This document shows positions 11,679-23,817 of a DNA stretch of 64,000 nt, one piece after another. The first letter of the stretch is position 1. Each line of letters begins with the position of its first letter. Source of the stretch: Globisporangium splendens (Eukaryota > Oomycota > Peronosporomycetes > Pythiales > Pythiaceae); contig VFIW01000007.1 in NCBI GenBank assembly GCA_006386115.1, forward strand, positions 964,693 to 1,028,692, written 5' to 3'. The notes below the pieces were generated by a model. It ran no database searches and had not been told where the DNA came from. It saw only the letters and a program-made list of their open reading frames with translations. The position numbers were made by a program, and so were the translations under genes.

Positions 11679-13537
11679 TCAAGCACACATGCCAGCAGCA
11701 TTCGTGCGGACTCCAATGTCGCGCGCGTATCCATACTCAATGACCGGAGCCTCGGGTGCTCCAAAGTCGAACTCTTTAAACTCGTCGTCGTACACGCCAT
11801 TGCAGCTCGAAGTGTCGATGCTTCCGATGGACAACCTCGTAAACTCGACGTCAAAATTGCTCGCATTTTCCTACCGCACACAATATCCACGCATACACAG
11901 GTCAGTCTCCTAAGCTCGTAAACCAGCGCATGACTTTTGTATGCACGGCTTACAATGGAACTAGGCGAGCTGCATGGCTGGATCGGCGGAAAGATCTCTC
12001 GGAATGTCACCATTTGCCAGTCCGTATTGCGGAAAAACGCATGCGACTTGATTTCAGTACTGCCGTCGCTCGAACCGAGGCGCTTTGCTGGGTCTCGACA
12101 CAAAAGCCTCCGTAGCAAATCTCGCGCTTCTTCAGATACGTAGCTCGGAAACGTCAGCGGTTTGTGGAGAATGTGTTTCCGCATGATCTGCGCATTGTGG
12201 CTGTACCACGGCGGCAAGCCTGTAAGCATCTCGTAAAGCACGGCTCCGAACGACCACCAGTCGACTGCGGTCCCGTACCCTCGGTTCAAGAACACCTCAG
12301 GAGCTGCAAGCAATAATGACAATTATCAGCCATGAACACAGGTGTAATCATTGTCCAGACATCCTTACCGAGGTACTCGTAGCTCCCGCAAATGGTGGTG
12401 GCTCCGATCGTGGCTTCGGTGATGCCAAACTTGCTGATCCCGAAATCCACGAGCTTCAGATGGCCATTCTCCGTCAAGAGCATGTTTTCTGGCTTGAGGT
12501 CGCGATAGATGATCCCGTGGCGATGCAGATGCTCGAGCGCCAGCACGATCTCGGCCGCGTAAAAGATCGCCACCTCCTCGGAAAACCGCTCGGCGTGCTG
12601 TAAGTGCACAGATAGTTCCCCACCGGGACAATAGTCCATGACGAGAAACAAGCTGTTTTGGGTCTGGAATGCCCAATGTAAGTGAACTATAAAGAGAAAA
12701 GATGATCAATGAGTTTCATGACGGTGTGAAGATGCAAAAATGTACGATCGCACCTAACGAGTGGTGGTGAGTGCCACCCAAGACATCGCGCTCGGACAAA
12801 ATCTTCTCTGCCAGGTTGTTCTCAGCAACCGATCGCTTCGAGATCACTTTCATCGCGTACAGCTCCCCATCGCGACGACTTCGGACGAGCACCACACGTC
12901 CCCATGCGCCAACGCCGATCACCTTGAGGTACTTGAAATCGTCCGGCGTCATTGGTGCATCCACTGCAGAGCAGCTTTTCTTTCTTGAGTGGAAACTACC
13001 GCTGCTACTCCTGCTGCCGGCTCTGTCACGACGTTTATCTTTCGCCACCGACCGCTGGTGTCCCTGTAGCGCAATCGCTTTCGCTGCACTCGCCCTCCGC
13101 TTCACGAGCAGCAACTGTTCGTCGCTGTCGACGACATCGGTCGTAATACGGCGAATCTTGCGTCCCAAAGGGTCCAGCGCACTCGGCAGCATGACGAGAT
13201 TATCGCGCACCGGATCGTTGCATCGTGCTTCTGCTGATGATGCCTTTTCCCCATCCTGCAGTTCCGTCGGCCTGCTCACGTCGCTCCTCCTGTGCTGCTC
13301 AGCGTGCGATCGAAACATCAGGTCGACTACCTCGTCGTGGTCGCGATGCCGTCCAAACGCCGCCGTGTGCACATTGATCACGCTCGCAGAGTACTCGTGC
13401 TGATCGAAGCGCGTGGCGCTCCATCTGGATGCGCGTGTCATGGGCGACGGCAATGACGAAGAGGGAGGATTGGAGGCGTCGGCGGACCGCGTCCGCGCTC
13501 TCGTTGGTGGCGCCGCAGTCGATTGGCTCGTGCCCAT
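11679..13537 (-). CDS. AGC-family serine/threonine protein kinase
   Basis: The exons are 13537-12754, 12686-12369, 12303-11954 and 11870-11679; all are GT..AG and in phase, giving 547 residues. The start is the ATG opening MGTSQS, a fair N-myristoylation consensus (Gly2, Ser6). Residues ~1-195 are disordered and basic. The kinase domain runs from ~200, with glycine loop 'GVGAWGRV', catalytic Lys ~230 in 'YAMKVISK', 'YRDLKPEN', 'VDFGISKFG' and 'YLAPEVFL'. The AGC tail is present: 'ENASNFDVEFTRL' and a hydrophobic motif FKEFDF, in which Asp replaces the usual phospho-Ser/Thr, as in PRK-type kinases. The activation segment reads 'TTICGSYEYLAPE' instead of TFCGTPEYLAPE. It resembles PKA/S6K/AKT-like kinases; the substrate is unknown. 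Confidence 0.9.
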
Positions 13538-13999
13538 ACTGCCTGCCTGCGTGTGTGGCGTTGACACAGTTCCTGCTTGCACTGCTGTCGGTGCTTTTTC
13601 AGCTCTGATGGACCCACCGCAATCTCTAATTACGGACAGTCAGTCTGCGTCCGTAAACAGTCAACGAAAGCTGTTTAGTCGTTTGTCTAATAGTGGTTTG
13701 CACCTGAGAAAAGTCTCCCGTTTCTCTCACCGTCTGATGATGATGATGGACAAAAGGGTCCATTATTTCACTCGTTCACAGTACTGTCTCTTTGTGCCAA
13801 ATGTATGTCGTTGCAAAAGAGTCTTCTATTCCACACACTCACTGTACTGTGTGTACCATCACTCTCAAAGTGAATGTGTCGAGACGGGTCGTTTCATTCT
13901 TGTATGCCGTGTTTTGGTACTTTGGATAACCATCCACCGTGTTGTGTTGGTTGCTTTTCTTTCCCTTATCTGGATTCCGCACTCACTCAACTGCCCAAA
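13538..13999. other. divergent promoter region
   Basis: About 460 bp separates the AGC kinase (-) and TFIIS-SPOC (+) starts. I see no open frame with homology. It is presumably a shared bidirectional promoter. Confidence 0.45.
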
Positions 14000-16900
14000 A
14001 TGGTGCCTGTCGACGCCAAGATGGAGCCGTTGGCGCCGCATGCGCGACCGCCACTCTCGCCCGAGGACTCGCTGCGCATCCAGTTCGACTGCAGCGTGCG
14101 CCTCTGGGGGCTCGAGGCGCGCTTCCTCGCGCAGAAGCTGCTCTCGCTCGGCCGCAGTTATGAAGTGCGGTACCGACTGCCACCTGTCGGCGCTGGTGGT
14201 GGCGCTACTTCAAGCGAGCTGCAGTTGGCTGATTTCGGCTTCCAGGTGATGTCGCTCATGGACTCCCACTTGCTGCAGGTCAAGTCGGTGAATGCGCCGC
14301 GCATCGCGCAGCAGATTGTACCCGAGAGATCGTTTGTGGGCATCGGCATCCCGCGTCCCGAGGAGATCCGAGCCATCCGTGTGGAAGACTATCTCGTGGG
14401 TATGAACACGCAGGACTTCCTCGTCGTGCCTGTCCCGTTGCCACAGTTAAGGAAGCAGATGCAGCATTTGCAGTCGGTACCGCGAGCGGAGAAGGAATTG
14501 GTGTTGCGCTTTGTTCGGCTCGATCGATTTGTGCAAGTTGATCAACAGCGCACGCATGGACATGTACTCGATGTGCTGAAACACATTGAAACCAAACACG
14601 CGGAATTGGCGAAAACGTATGCGACGCTGCTCGATAAAAACCGAGCGATTGTGACCCGCGAGTTGACGCGCGAGAAAAAGCTTCTCGCGTACGTTCGAAT
14701 CATCGCAGTGGAGACTCGGAAAACAGTCATGGAGGACGAACGATTCCAGTTTGCATTCAACTTTCAGCAATGGTACGCTGCGATTAACGAGATACGTGAC
14801 GAAGACGACGCCTCTAGCGATGAAGATGAAGGTGAAGAAATGCAGGAAGAGCAACACAACTTTGAGTACGACGAGATCGAGATATCGGACGATGACGACG
14901 AAGACGACGACCGCATGCAAGAACAGCGGCAACATCACCCCAAGAAGCTCGATATGGCAGATCTCATCGCAAATGAGCCAGCAGCAGCGAAACCGTCCCG
15001 TGCGAAAGCGGTTCAGCCATTTTCACGGAATAGCCAGCGACCCATTCCACCTCAAAAACGTATCCAGCCGATACCGAAGCAGCCACGTCCCGTGCAACAG
15101 CCTGTTGCAAAACCAGTTCCGAAAAAGCCGAGTGCTTTGCGCAGCATTGATATGACCTGGGTCGACTATATTGCGTCGCAGGATCTGAAGTGGCTTCCTC
15201 ACGCGAAAGAGTCGCTCAGGAATTTCATTGCCGGTTTGATGGATAGCTTCGAACAAGAAGATTTCAGCCACTCGAGGATTCCAGAGATCACGAGGTCCAT
15301 CGCGGAGCAGTTGCTGTATTTGTACATTCACAAGCGGCATACGCTATCGATTGATAATTCAGCGCTGCACAAAGAGTTTGCGCGACATGTGCGCATGCTT
15401 CGGAGCAATTTGAAGAACCAAAAGAATGTCAAGCTGCGTGAGGACTTGTTGCATGGTGCTGTGACCGCTCAAAGGCTTTGCGAGATGTCCAGTGATGAAT
15501 TGGCGCCAGAAGCACTTCGATTGGAGCGAGAGCGGCGGTATGAACAGCATGCGCAAAGTAGTATGCTGAAAGCCCCGACAGGTCCAACCCTTGTGAAGAC
15601 CAAGCACGGGTACAAAGAAGTCAACTTTGGAGAAATCGTTGGTGCTACTACTGAACCAGAAGCTCCAACTGATGAGGCATCAGCAGCGACCACAGAAGAG
15701 CATACAGTGCCAGCCGAGGCACCACCAGTTCGCGCCACGAGCGAGAATACTGATATTTCGACTCCTATCCAAATCGAAGGCTTCTCGATTGTGCCTCCAC
15801 TTGACGCCGGCGACCTTCCAGTCATTGAACCTTTGGCTCCAAAGCCAACGACGCCAGACCAAAGGAATTCACTCGATGGGCTCGAGGATAATAGCATTGA
15901 CGGTATTGGCGAGACGGATGAAGTTACTGAGAGGTTTCAGACGGTGATGGATATTGAAAAACAGAGTCCAACGACAAAAAAGAGAGTATCGTTCGCTGAA
16001 GATGTATCCATCGCCCACAGCATAAATCCTAGCGCTGCAACTCGGAATGAATCTACCCAGCCCGAACCAGCGAACCAAAAGCCGGCATTCCGACCAGTGG
16101 GAGTGAAGGAGGCGAGAGATTTTCTCCTCGCGCTGTTCAATCCAGCGTACGACTTATCGGAGTCACTGCGTTTGTTTGTGGATACGCTAAAGGCAGCTCC
16201 TCTTGCGACAATGAGTCGTGAGTTTGTGCTCGCACCTGGAGTAAAGGTACGTGTGAACGTTTGACAGCGCGTTGCTTTGTCAGTGACTGACGCCTTATGT
16301 CTCGTTTGATTTTGCAGTTATATCGCGAGCCGCACGCACTCGATCAGTATGTGTACAAAGTTCAAGTGCAACTGGGTCATCTCTATGTTGAGAGCACAGG
16401 TAGAAATGAGCGTCAAACGAACATTGACGCGGTCGATAGACTCATTGCCTCTCTCGGCAACTTCAAAAGACTGTTTGGTGATCTCCTGGACCAGCTGAGC
16501 CACAAATACAGATTCGATGCAACCAACGACTCGCGGCAAGTTAGAGATCGCGTCTTTAGTTATCTCGTTGGGACGAGAATTGTGAAGGTATGCAGACTAC
16601 CTTTGGTATCCGTGCCGACCTAACGTGAAGACTAACTCGCAGTCGTTTGTGCAGATCGTGATGCCTCCGGTGTTTCTTTACGAAGAAAATGGCGTTGAGA
16701 TCGAAGAATACCAAGCTCAGATATCGATCGATAATCTCCTTCTCGCGTCTTGCCGGAATCCAACTCTCACCGTCGCCAGAAATGAGGTCTCCCAAGAGCT
16801 GCTGTCATTTCTTCTTGATCTGATCACGCAAAGGTCAACGTATCACGAACCCCAGTACTATAACGGTGCTTCTGCTGGAGGATTTCCAAGTTCTAGCCAT

Positions 16901-19596
16901 CAACATGGGGTACCACCGCCGCAACGGAATTTGTTTCGTCCAGAAGTACAAGATGAGAGGACGAACTACTATGACGAGGACCAGGACATGGAACCGGATC
17001 GATTCAACAGCAATGAAACTCGACAGTCAGACGAAGATCGGAACTTGTATCGAAAACGGCAATATCAGCCCAGCAGAGATGATCTGCACGATGAACCAGT
17101 GTTTGTACGACAACGGGTAGAAGAAGCTCCACTATCCTACGAGAGAAGTGACGCTCGAGATGTAAAAGAACCGTTGGTGTCAACTGTCAATCCGAGTATC
17201 CATCAGGAGGCGGCCGAAAAAGCACCACTGTTTTACGTCGACAACGCCGGAGATCAAAAGCCTCATGCCGACAGGACGCTAAAAGCCCTCACGGAAGAGC
17301 AAAGAATCAAAGCTGAAATTGGCGCTTATCATGAACTGATGAAGAAAATGTTTGAAGATCGAGATGATGTCATGACGCGACTGAACAACATCGTCTGGGA
17401 TGCCACAAGAGAGTACACATGGATTGAATTCTCTTCTAAGCTAGGCGTAAGTCTACATGTCCGGCATGGTATTCTTGTGATCTGAGCAACCACAAAACTG
17501 ACGATATGGCACTCGTTTTTGTCCAATAGGTTACCCAAGTCGTGAAGAAAGTTCCTGGCAAAGATTTGTTCTGGTGTGAGCTGCAAATTTTTGAAGGTCG
17601 TATGCGTGTTCATTTCGAGGATAAAATACTTGAAGTTGCGGGGCGACGAGCGATGGACGAGTTGAAGCAGATAATAGATCGAATCTTTGCGGACTGGCAG
17701 CTGCTGCTGAGAACATACAGAGATCGCAAAAAGAACACACCGACGACTTTGATGGCAGGAAACGAGACGCGATCAAAGAACCAACGCTTCGTAAGTGGCC
17801 AGGGAGCAATTTTTGAAAGTCTGTGTTGTGATGAGCATTATGTAACCATTGTTTTTCTTGCTCGCTATAGGTCAAGTTGGTCGAGAAGCGCGCAGGGCAT
17901 TTATATGAATGCTATATCACTGTGCGAGACCAGTTAGCCATTCGCCACAAATGCTTGAATCAAAAGATGGCTAAGCGCTCTGCAAGCGAAGAGTTTCGCG
18001 ATGTTCTCGAATCGTTTTATGAAGTCACCGAACAGAAGATCAAGGCTGAAGCTACGGCTTCGAATGCTAACAGAACACCCGGTGGTAGTGCTCAACGAAA
18101 TATTCCGAATATCAGAGCTGAAACCAATCAGCCCCGGCAACCTGAGCAAAAGAAGAAGGCAGCCAATCTTGTGCTATGCAGTGAAGACGAAGATGATGAT
18201 GATGAGTCGGACTACAGCTCAGATGATTCTGATTATGGGAGAGCACCAGTCACTGTCAAGAGCGACAACATTGGCCAGACAAAAAGCCAGATGGATGCCA
18301 CAGCGGTGAAACTGATGGATCTACTGGAGAAGGAGAAACGTATTCCGTACGATATGTCGTCAGAGAGGGTCAAGGCGGACGATGCAAGACTCCGAGCAGT
18401 GATGCGAAGTTTATTTACGATCAGCGATGATTTATGCGCCGGGATTAGCAGCCTGCGTGGTTATCTGAAGTTTGCGGGCTCTGCGGAGAAAGAAATTGTA
18501 CAGAATGTGAAAGCAACGATTCACATGGAGCGCCTTCAAGAAGGGATTTTGGAAGTTCGCGTTGCTGTTAACGACGTGATTCATTTCAAAGCAGCTGAGG
18601 CGACAAAACACGATGCTTGCAATGCAGCAATTGACGGCGCGCTGAAGAAACTGAATGAGATTCGCAACGTTTGGGTTCAGCTAATCCATTTCTTCCACAT
18701 GAAGGAGCTTTCGGTTTCGAATATTACGGAATCTTTTCAAGCGCTGCGGCTTGCGAACATTGCACCAGTAAGTGCTTCTCCATTCCTGTCTCTCGTGCTT
18801 GAGTTTTCAGTGTCTCATTGTTTCCATTCCCGTGTTACAGATCACCACCACAATCGAGAAAACATCTTGGAGTCGCGATTACGGGCGCCGGGCTTCATTG
18901 CATGTTCCTTCTCAGAATGGAGTTCATTGCGTGCTTAAGATCGGAGACTACGTGGTGTACAGAGTTGCTGGTGACACTGAAGAAGAAGCGAAAGCGTTGG
19001 CAGATTGCCGCACAGCCAAATACATTGCAAATCTGATTGATGCGGGCCTCGATCCTGAACCGGTTGATGGCGAAGACGTAAAGATGCCCATTGACCTAGA
19101 CGGAGGCGCAATTTCCGAGCCACCGATCGATTGGTCCTGTCTTGCACGGATCGCTGACGTCGTGGACAGTGCGTCCTTCCAGGACTTCCGAGTGGGTGGT
19201 ACTTGGTGCTTGCGAGAAACTTCTACGATCCCGAGTGCTGAGGAGTTTCCAGTGGCGAATCTCGTGATCACGCAGTGCAAGAAGATTCCAATCAAGGAGT
19301 TGGAGGACATGCTTAGCGATTTGCACGAGTCGGCAGTGACGTTTTTCACTCTCGAGTCGGCATTTGAGCAGTGGAAGCTCGTGAGAGCGGTCGCTGCATA
19401 TGGTCACAAAGCGCCTTCGTTGGCATTCGCTCTTGAGCTCAACATTACACCTGCCTGCAAGTACTCAATGTACTTGATCCCGCCCGGCGCGTCGATCAAC
19501 AGTAAAGAGAACCTGTACTGGCCTGAAAGCAGATTCCCGCGAGAGCTCAGGGATCGAAAGCAGATCTACGGATTTATCAAGCCCAGATTTTTGTAA
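14000..19596 (+). CDS. large protein with TFIIS central domain and SPOC-like C terminus
   Basis: Six exons: 14000-16246, 16318-16587, 16655-17446 (the third could start at 16643), 17530-17790, 17871-18767 and 18841-19596. They encode ~1740 residues in phase throughout. Acidic tracts lie at ~270-315 and ~1395-1415. Residues ~397-520 match the TFIIS central domain: 'HKEFARHVRMLRSNLKNQKN', 'LREDLLHGAV', 'LCEMSSDELAPEAL' and a charged helix. The last ~140 residues (from ~1600) look like a SPOC fold, with 'GTWCL' opening, 'LVITQC', and a final 'YSMYLIPPG...YGFI' strand. TFIIS-central plus SPOC is the layout of Bye1 and PHF3/DIDO1/SPOCD1, which bind RNA polymerase II and its CTD. No PHD finger is visible. 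The middle ~900 residues are unrecognised. It is probably a nuclear transcription-elongation factor. Confidence 0.75.
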
Positions 19597-19769
19597 GCTC
19601 TAAGCACGTACGAAAAGATGGGTAAAAACACTGGTGAGTGAGAAAGCGTTAAAGTGAGTTTTGTATTTGCAATGAAGCGTGCATGTGTCAATGGAATGAT
19701 ATGGATGTTGAAATGCATGAGTACGCGTATCTCTCTCTCCTAGCAGAGTTTGGCTTGACCTTAAACACG

Positions 19770-22032
19770 TCAGTCGTCGTGTGAAGCCAGCATCATGTGG
19801 TGCTCGCGGTTTCGATAAGCCATGCTCTGGGATTCTTCGTGGATCATCTCAAGATACTCCACGTTGTGGATTTCAAAGCGACGTTGACGGATCAGGCGAC
19901 CGAATTCGCCGATGTTGCCTTCGCTGAGATCGTGGTCGAGAATGAAATCCATGGTGATGTCGCACATTCGGCGCACTTCGATGTTCGGAGCATCCGCCGC
20001 GGGCAGCAAGTCTGGCACGAAGCTCACGCCGAAGATGATTTCGTCGAAAGTTTCCGGATGGCGAAGCATTCGATAGAACGCGTACAGAAGTTGAAGCGTG
20101 AGCTCGTTGTCGTGCTGCTTCTCTTGGAAAAGCGAATGGAAGGTCCGGATGAGTCGCGACGCAGACAGCAGTGGTGGGCACTTGGGCTCCAGTGCCAACG
20201 CACTGACAAAGAGGACGACTTCAAGGATCATGTCGTCTTGCGAGAAACCAGGCACGAGCAACTTGTTCAAGAACGGAATAAGCGAATGACCGGTGACCAA
20301 GCGATCCCAGGACGCTTTCGCGGGGAGATCTTCTGGGGTCGTGTTCGCGAGAGTGCCGAGCACTTCGATGGAAAAGTCGTGGTTGTCCGTGTTGAGACAC
20401 AGCTCGATGAAGGACACGATGAAAGGTGCCCACATGCCTCGGTATTTGTACATCTTCTCGCTGGCGAGGTCTTCTTGCAGGTTGTACGACCAGAGCGAGA
20501 CATTTCGAATCACTTTCATGAGAAGCAGATCTCGGGTACGCAAGACGCGAGTCACGAGAGCTTCAAGACCACGGTTTTGGCACATCAGTTCAGCGTTCCG
20601 TCCATTGTGAGTGAGGTTCACCGCAAGCGCTGCGAGTTCTTTTGCGACCATGTTTTGCGGGAAGTTGATCTGTGGCGAAGAACGAAGACGCAGATTGAAG
20701 AGCAACAATTAGAATCCAAGACAACAACATGCACCGAGCGCGTAGAAAGATGGAAGAGCACGTACCACAAGCTGCACGACGATGGGGATCGCCTCCGTGT
20801 ACGTAAACATCGACTTGCAGCGATCGTCCATGCTCAGATGGTACAGGATGCGAAGCAAAAGCGCACGGAACGGAGGTTTCTTCAGCAACTCGACGAGTTT
20901 CGGAATGAGGCTGTTTTTGACGAGGATCTCGCGTAATGCTGGATCGAACGACAGATTGAAGAGCAGTTCCAACGACATCTAGATCATCTTGTCGTGATTG
21001 CAGCGAGCGTAGCGAATCAGTTTTTCCACGACCATGAGCTCAACCATCGTGTCTTTGTTTTCTTCGAAGATGCTGAGCTTCTTCAAGAACGAAATGGTGA
21101 GAATCACGAGCTCTGAGGCGACGCGATCCATCATCTTTCGTTTGTAACCACAACGTTGCAGCAGTCAGTGCCTCGGCACAAGGAGAAAGAGAGCATCTAG
21201 ACCACAATACGGGGGTACCTTTGCCAGCAAGAACGTGGTCTTGCGCTTGACCATCTTGCGCTCCGTGTGGATATCCTCGGCCAGATTCAAGAGAACGCTG
21301 AAGCAAACGTACCTAAACAAAGAAGCACGAACAGTTTGGTGTCATGAGCGATGCGGGCTACGATCGAGTGGTGGAATGAAAGATTCAATTTCAAGCAGAA
21401 CTCCCAGCAGCTGATCCTGTTTCTTCATGCGCTTCTTCTCGCGTTCGAGCTTCACCAATGCCTCTTCATCCCCTACTGCAACTGCTTCCATGGTTTTCTC
21501 CTCAGCGACCCGCAATCCGTGGCGTCTGATCTCGAATTCAACGATCTTGAGCATGATGGCGCCGATGCGGTAGTTGGGGAGGATTGGGTGCAATTGCAGG
21601 AAGTTGGAAAAGCACCAGAAGATGCGCATCATCGTGAGCGAAAAGTCATTGCTTTTCTTGTGATCATCGTTGAGCGCGCGAGACAACAAGCACTACACCA
21701 ATGTCTAGAGCCGACCAAAACAGCAAAGCCACCGCCAGTATTCGCATCCACATGTGCGCAATTCTCAATACAAGCACAACGCAAGACCACAAGACCGTCA
21801 GCGCTTCGTTCTAGATCAGCGCCTCAATATTCCCAGCATATTCGGCTAGTTGCAAGATCACCTTAGCGCCGTCGATTTTCGGCTCGGCGTCTCCACCGTA
21901 GAGCTTCTCCATATACGAATCGAGCTCATCGGCGCGGGCTATGACCTTGCGGAGTTTCTCGACACGAGCATCGCCCTTGCTGCTGCTGCTGACAGCAGAG
22001 CTTGACTTGAAGACACGGGAGCTGCTGCTCAT
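19770..22032 (-). pseudogene. kinesin-2 adaptor KAP3 (KIFAP3-like), internally interrupted
   Basis: Armadillo-repeat KAP3 homology spans the whole region. The pieces are 22032 to ~21796, 21692 to ~21350, 21312-21219, 21134-20766 and 20669-19770. Diagnostic stretches include 'LLNLAEDIHTERKM', 'ISFLKKLSIFEENK', 'LELLFNLSFDPALR', 'YHLSMDDRCKSMF', 'LLLMKVIRNVSLW' and 'VLGTLANTTPEDL'. KAP3 joins the heterotrimeric kinesin-2 motor that drives intraflagellar transport. Two in-frame TAG codons interrupt conserved exons, at 21811-21813 and 20979-20981, each inside the same nonamer TGATCTAGA. In addition, I find no canonical splice pair that keeps frame between the second and third pieces. The remaining splices (21218/21134 and 20765/20669) are clean. 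It is a recent pseudogene, or the sequence holds errors. Confidence 0.8.
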
Positions 22033-22632
22033 GCTGACTGTCTCTTGCCCTCTTCCCTGCTCTCCTGGCACTGGCTATGCGTGCATACGAGGCGGAGGGA
22101 TGCGGGGAGTCACTTGTAGCAAGGAGACACTCGTTTCATTGCTGGCAATGCAACGAGGGACGCGAAACGGCGCGTGACGTGACACACGCACGCACAAGAG
22201 TGAATGTGGGTCCAGACTCAGATATCATTCCCACACTGAATCTGAGAATACCTTTTGGCGCCAAAGTGGGAAAGTAGACCAGCTCTTGGCAGGTGCCAGT
22301 GAATGTGTGGACCTGGATGGCGTTCGGAATGGCGTGAACGGCAGGCATCTTACGAAGTGAAATGGCTGCCACCTGTTTCCAGAAAGATCAGACAAGCAAG
22401 CCCTCGTGTTCACGCTGTTTAGTCCGTTGAATGCGTGGCCAGGCGCGTTTACCGTGAGTGAGGTTCAAAATGATGACTTTCTTGGGAGAGGTGCCAACGG
22501 CTGAGCACCACGGAAACTCAACATACCTCACTCCGAGAGAGAGCAGTTCGACAGCCTTCTCATTTCACAACGCCCGTTCGACTCACTTTGCGATTTGCAC
22601 CGGTAGTAGCACAGTCGCCATCCACCTGCGTC
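22033..22632. other. divergent intergenic region
   Basis: About 600 bp separates the KAP3 and HD-domain starts. Short open frames show no homology on either strand. Confidence 0.4.
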
Positions 22633-23645
22633 ATGATGAGCACTACGACCATCACCACGGCCAACTCTCCGCTTGTCCAGCGGACCGCCGACTTTGTGCG
22701 CGACCAGCTCAAGTCGAACGACGCCTCACACGATTGGCGCCACATCGAGCGCGTGTGGACGCTCGCGCGTACCCTCGCTAAGGAAGAGGTGCGTTATTAT
22801 TTTGTCCAAGGTGTTTTGATTATGCATGTAAAGTGCTGGCTATCTCAACAAATGCTAAAAACAAACAAAAACAAAAACAGAATGTTCCTGAAGAGAATCT
22901 CGAGATCGTCGACTTGGCAGCCCTGTTGCACGACATTGACGACTGGAAGTACCAGACCGAGGACGTGGTGACGAAGCGCGCGGTGCAGTTCCTGGAATCT
23001 CAAAATGTGCCAAGTGAGAAGATCGTGCGCGTGATGGCCATCATCGACAACATGGGGTTTAAGGAAGAGCTCGGCGGAAACAAGGTACGTCAGCTCGCTG
23101 TCGCAGCAAAACTGCACTTGTCGAAGTATTGAGGTCTAGACTTACACACTCTCCTGCAGCGCGAAATCACGGTCGAATTTGGTTGTGTGCAAGATGCTGA
23201 CCGACTGGTATGAGCGTTAGATGATGAGCCCTACCATTTGCAGCTGCAACCTGCTGACTGCTAGTATGACTTCATGTCTGTCAAACAGGACGCGATCGGT
23301 GCTATCGGTATTGCTCGTTGCTTTACCTACGGTGGCCACAAGAAACGCGCGTTGTACGATCCAGAGTTCCCGCCTACTGAGGAAGTGAGCCAGGAGCAGT
23401 ACATGCAGCATGGCCGAAACGCGCCAACGATCAATCACTTCTATGAGGTGCGTTAAAGTAGTGGACATGATGATCTGTCTCTCTACACAAGGAACTAATG
23501 AATCTCATGTGGATACCTATAGAAACTCTTCAAACTTCGCGGAATGATGAAGACGAACGCTGGGAAGCGCATCGCTGAGGAGCGTCATGTGTTCATGGAA
23601 GAGTTTGTGGCTCAGTTTTACAAGGAAATCAGCGGCCGTGGATAG
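22633..23645 (+). CDS. HD-superfamily metal-dependent phosphohydrolase
   Basis: Five exons: 22633-22788, 22881-23084, 23160-23207, 23289-23447 and 23523-23645. All are GT..AG and in phase, giving 229 residues. The HD signature is complete: 'SHDWRHIERV' (His37), 'LLHDIDDWKY' (His69-Asp70), and a late Asp in 'CVQDADRLDAIG'. Small standalone HD proteins of this bacterial YedJ-like type hydrolyse phosphate esters or nucleotides with a divalent metal; the true substrate is not known. Four small exons in 1 kb is intron-dense. An A-rich run (aaacaaaaacaaaaacag) forms the first acceptor instead of pyrimidines. The alternative start is the next ATG, one codon later. Confidence 0.85.
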
Positions 23646-23817
23646 AAAAAACAGCGTCGCCACTTAAACTTTAATAAGAGATGACCAACAGGGTTCGAAT
23701 GAATAATAAGAAAACGGCACTGAACGTGTATTAGTACGCTCAATTGGTAGTGACAATGAATCTTGTGGAGTCGGGTGAAAGGACAAGCGAAACGCATTGT
23801 CATCCTCGGCAAACTGC

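Noticed and set aside
19797..20936. 379-codon plus-strand open frame opposite KAP3
   Set aside because: It runs antisense to conserved armadillo repeats.
23685..23705. GGTTCGAAT, a T-loop-like string
   Set aside because: No acceptor stem or D/anticodon arms around it, so it is not a tRNA.
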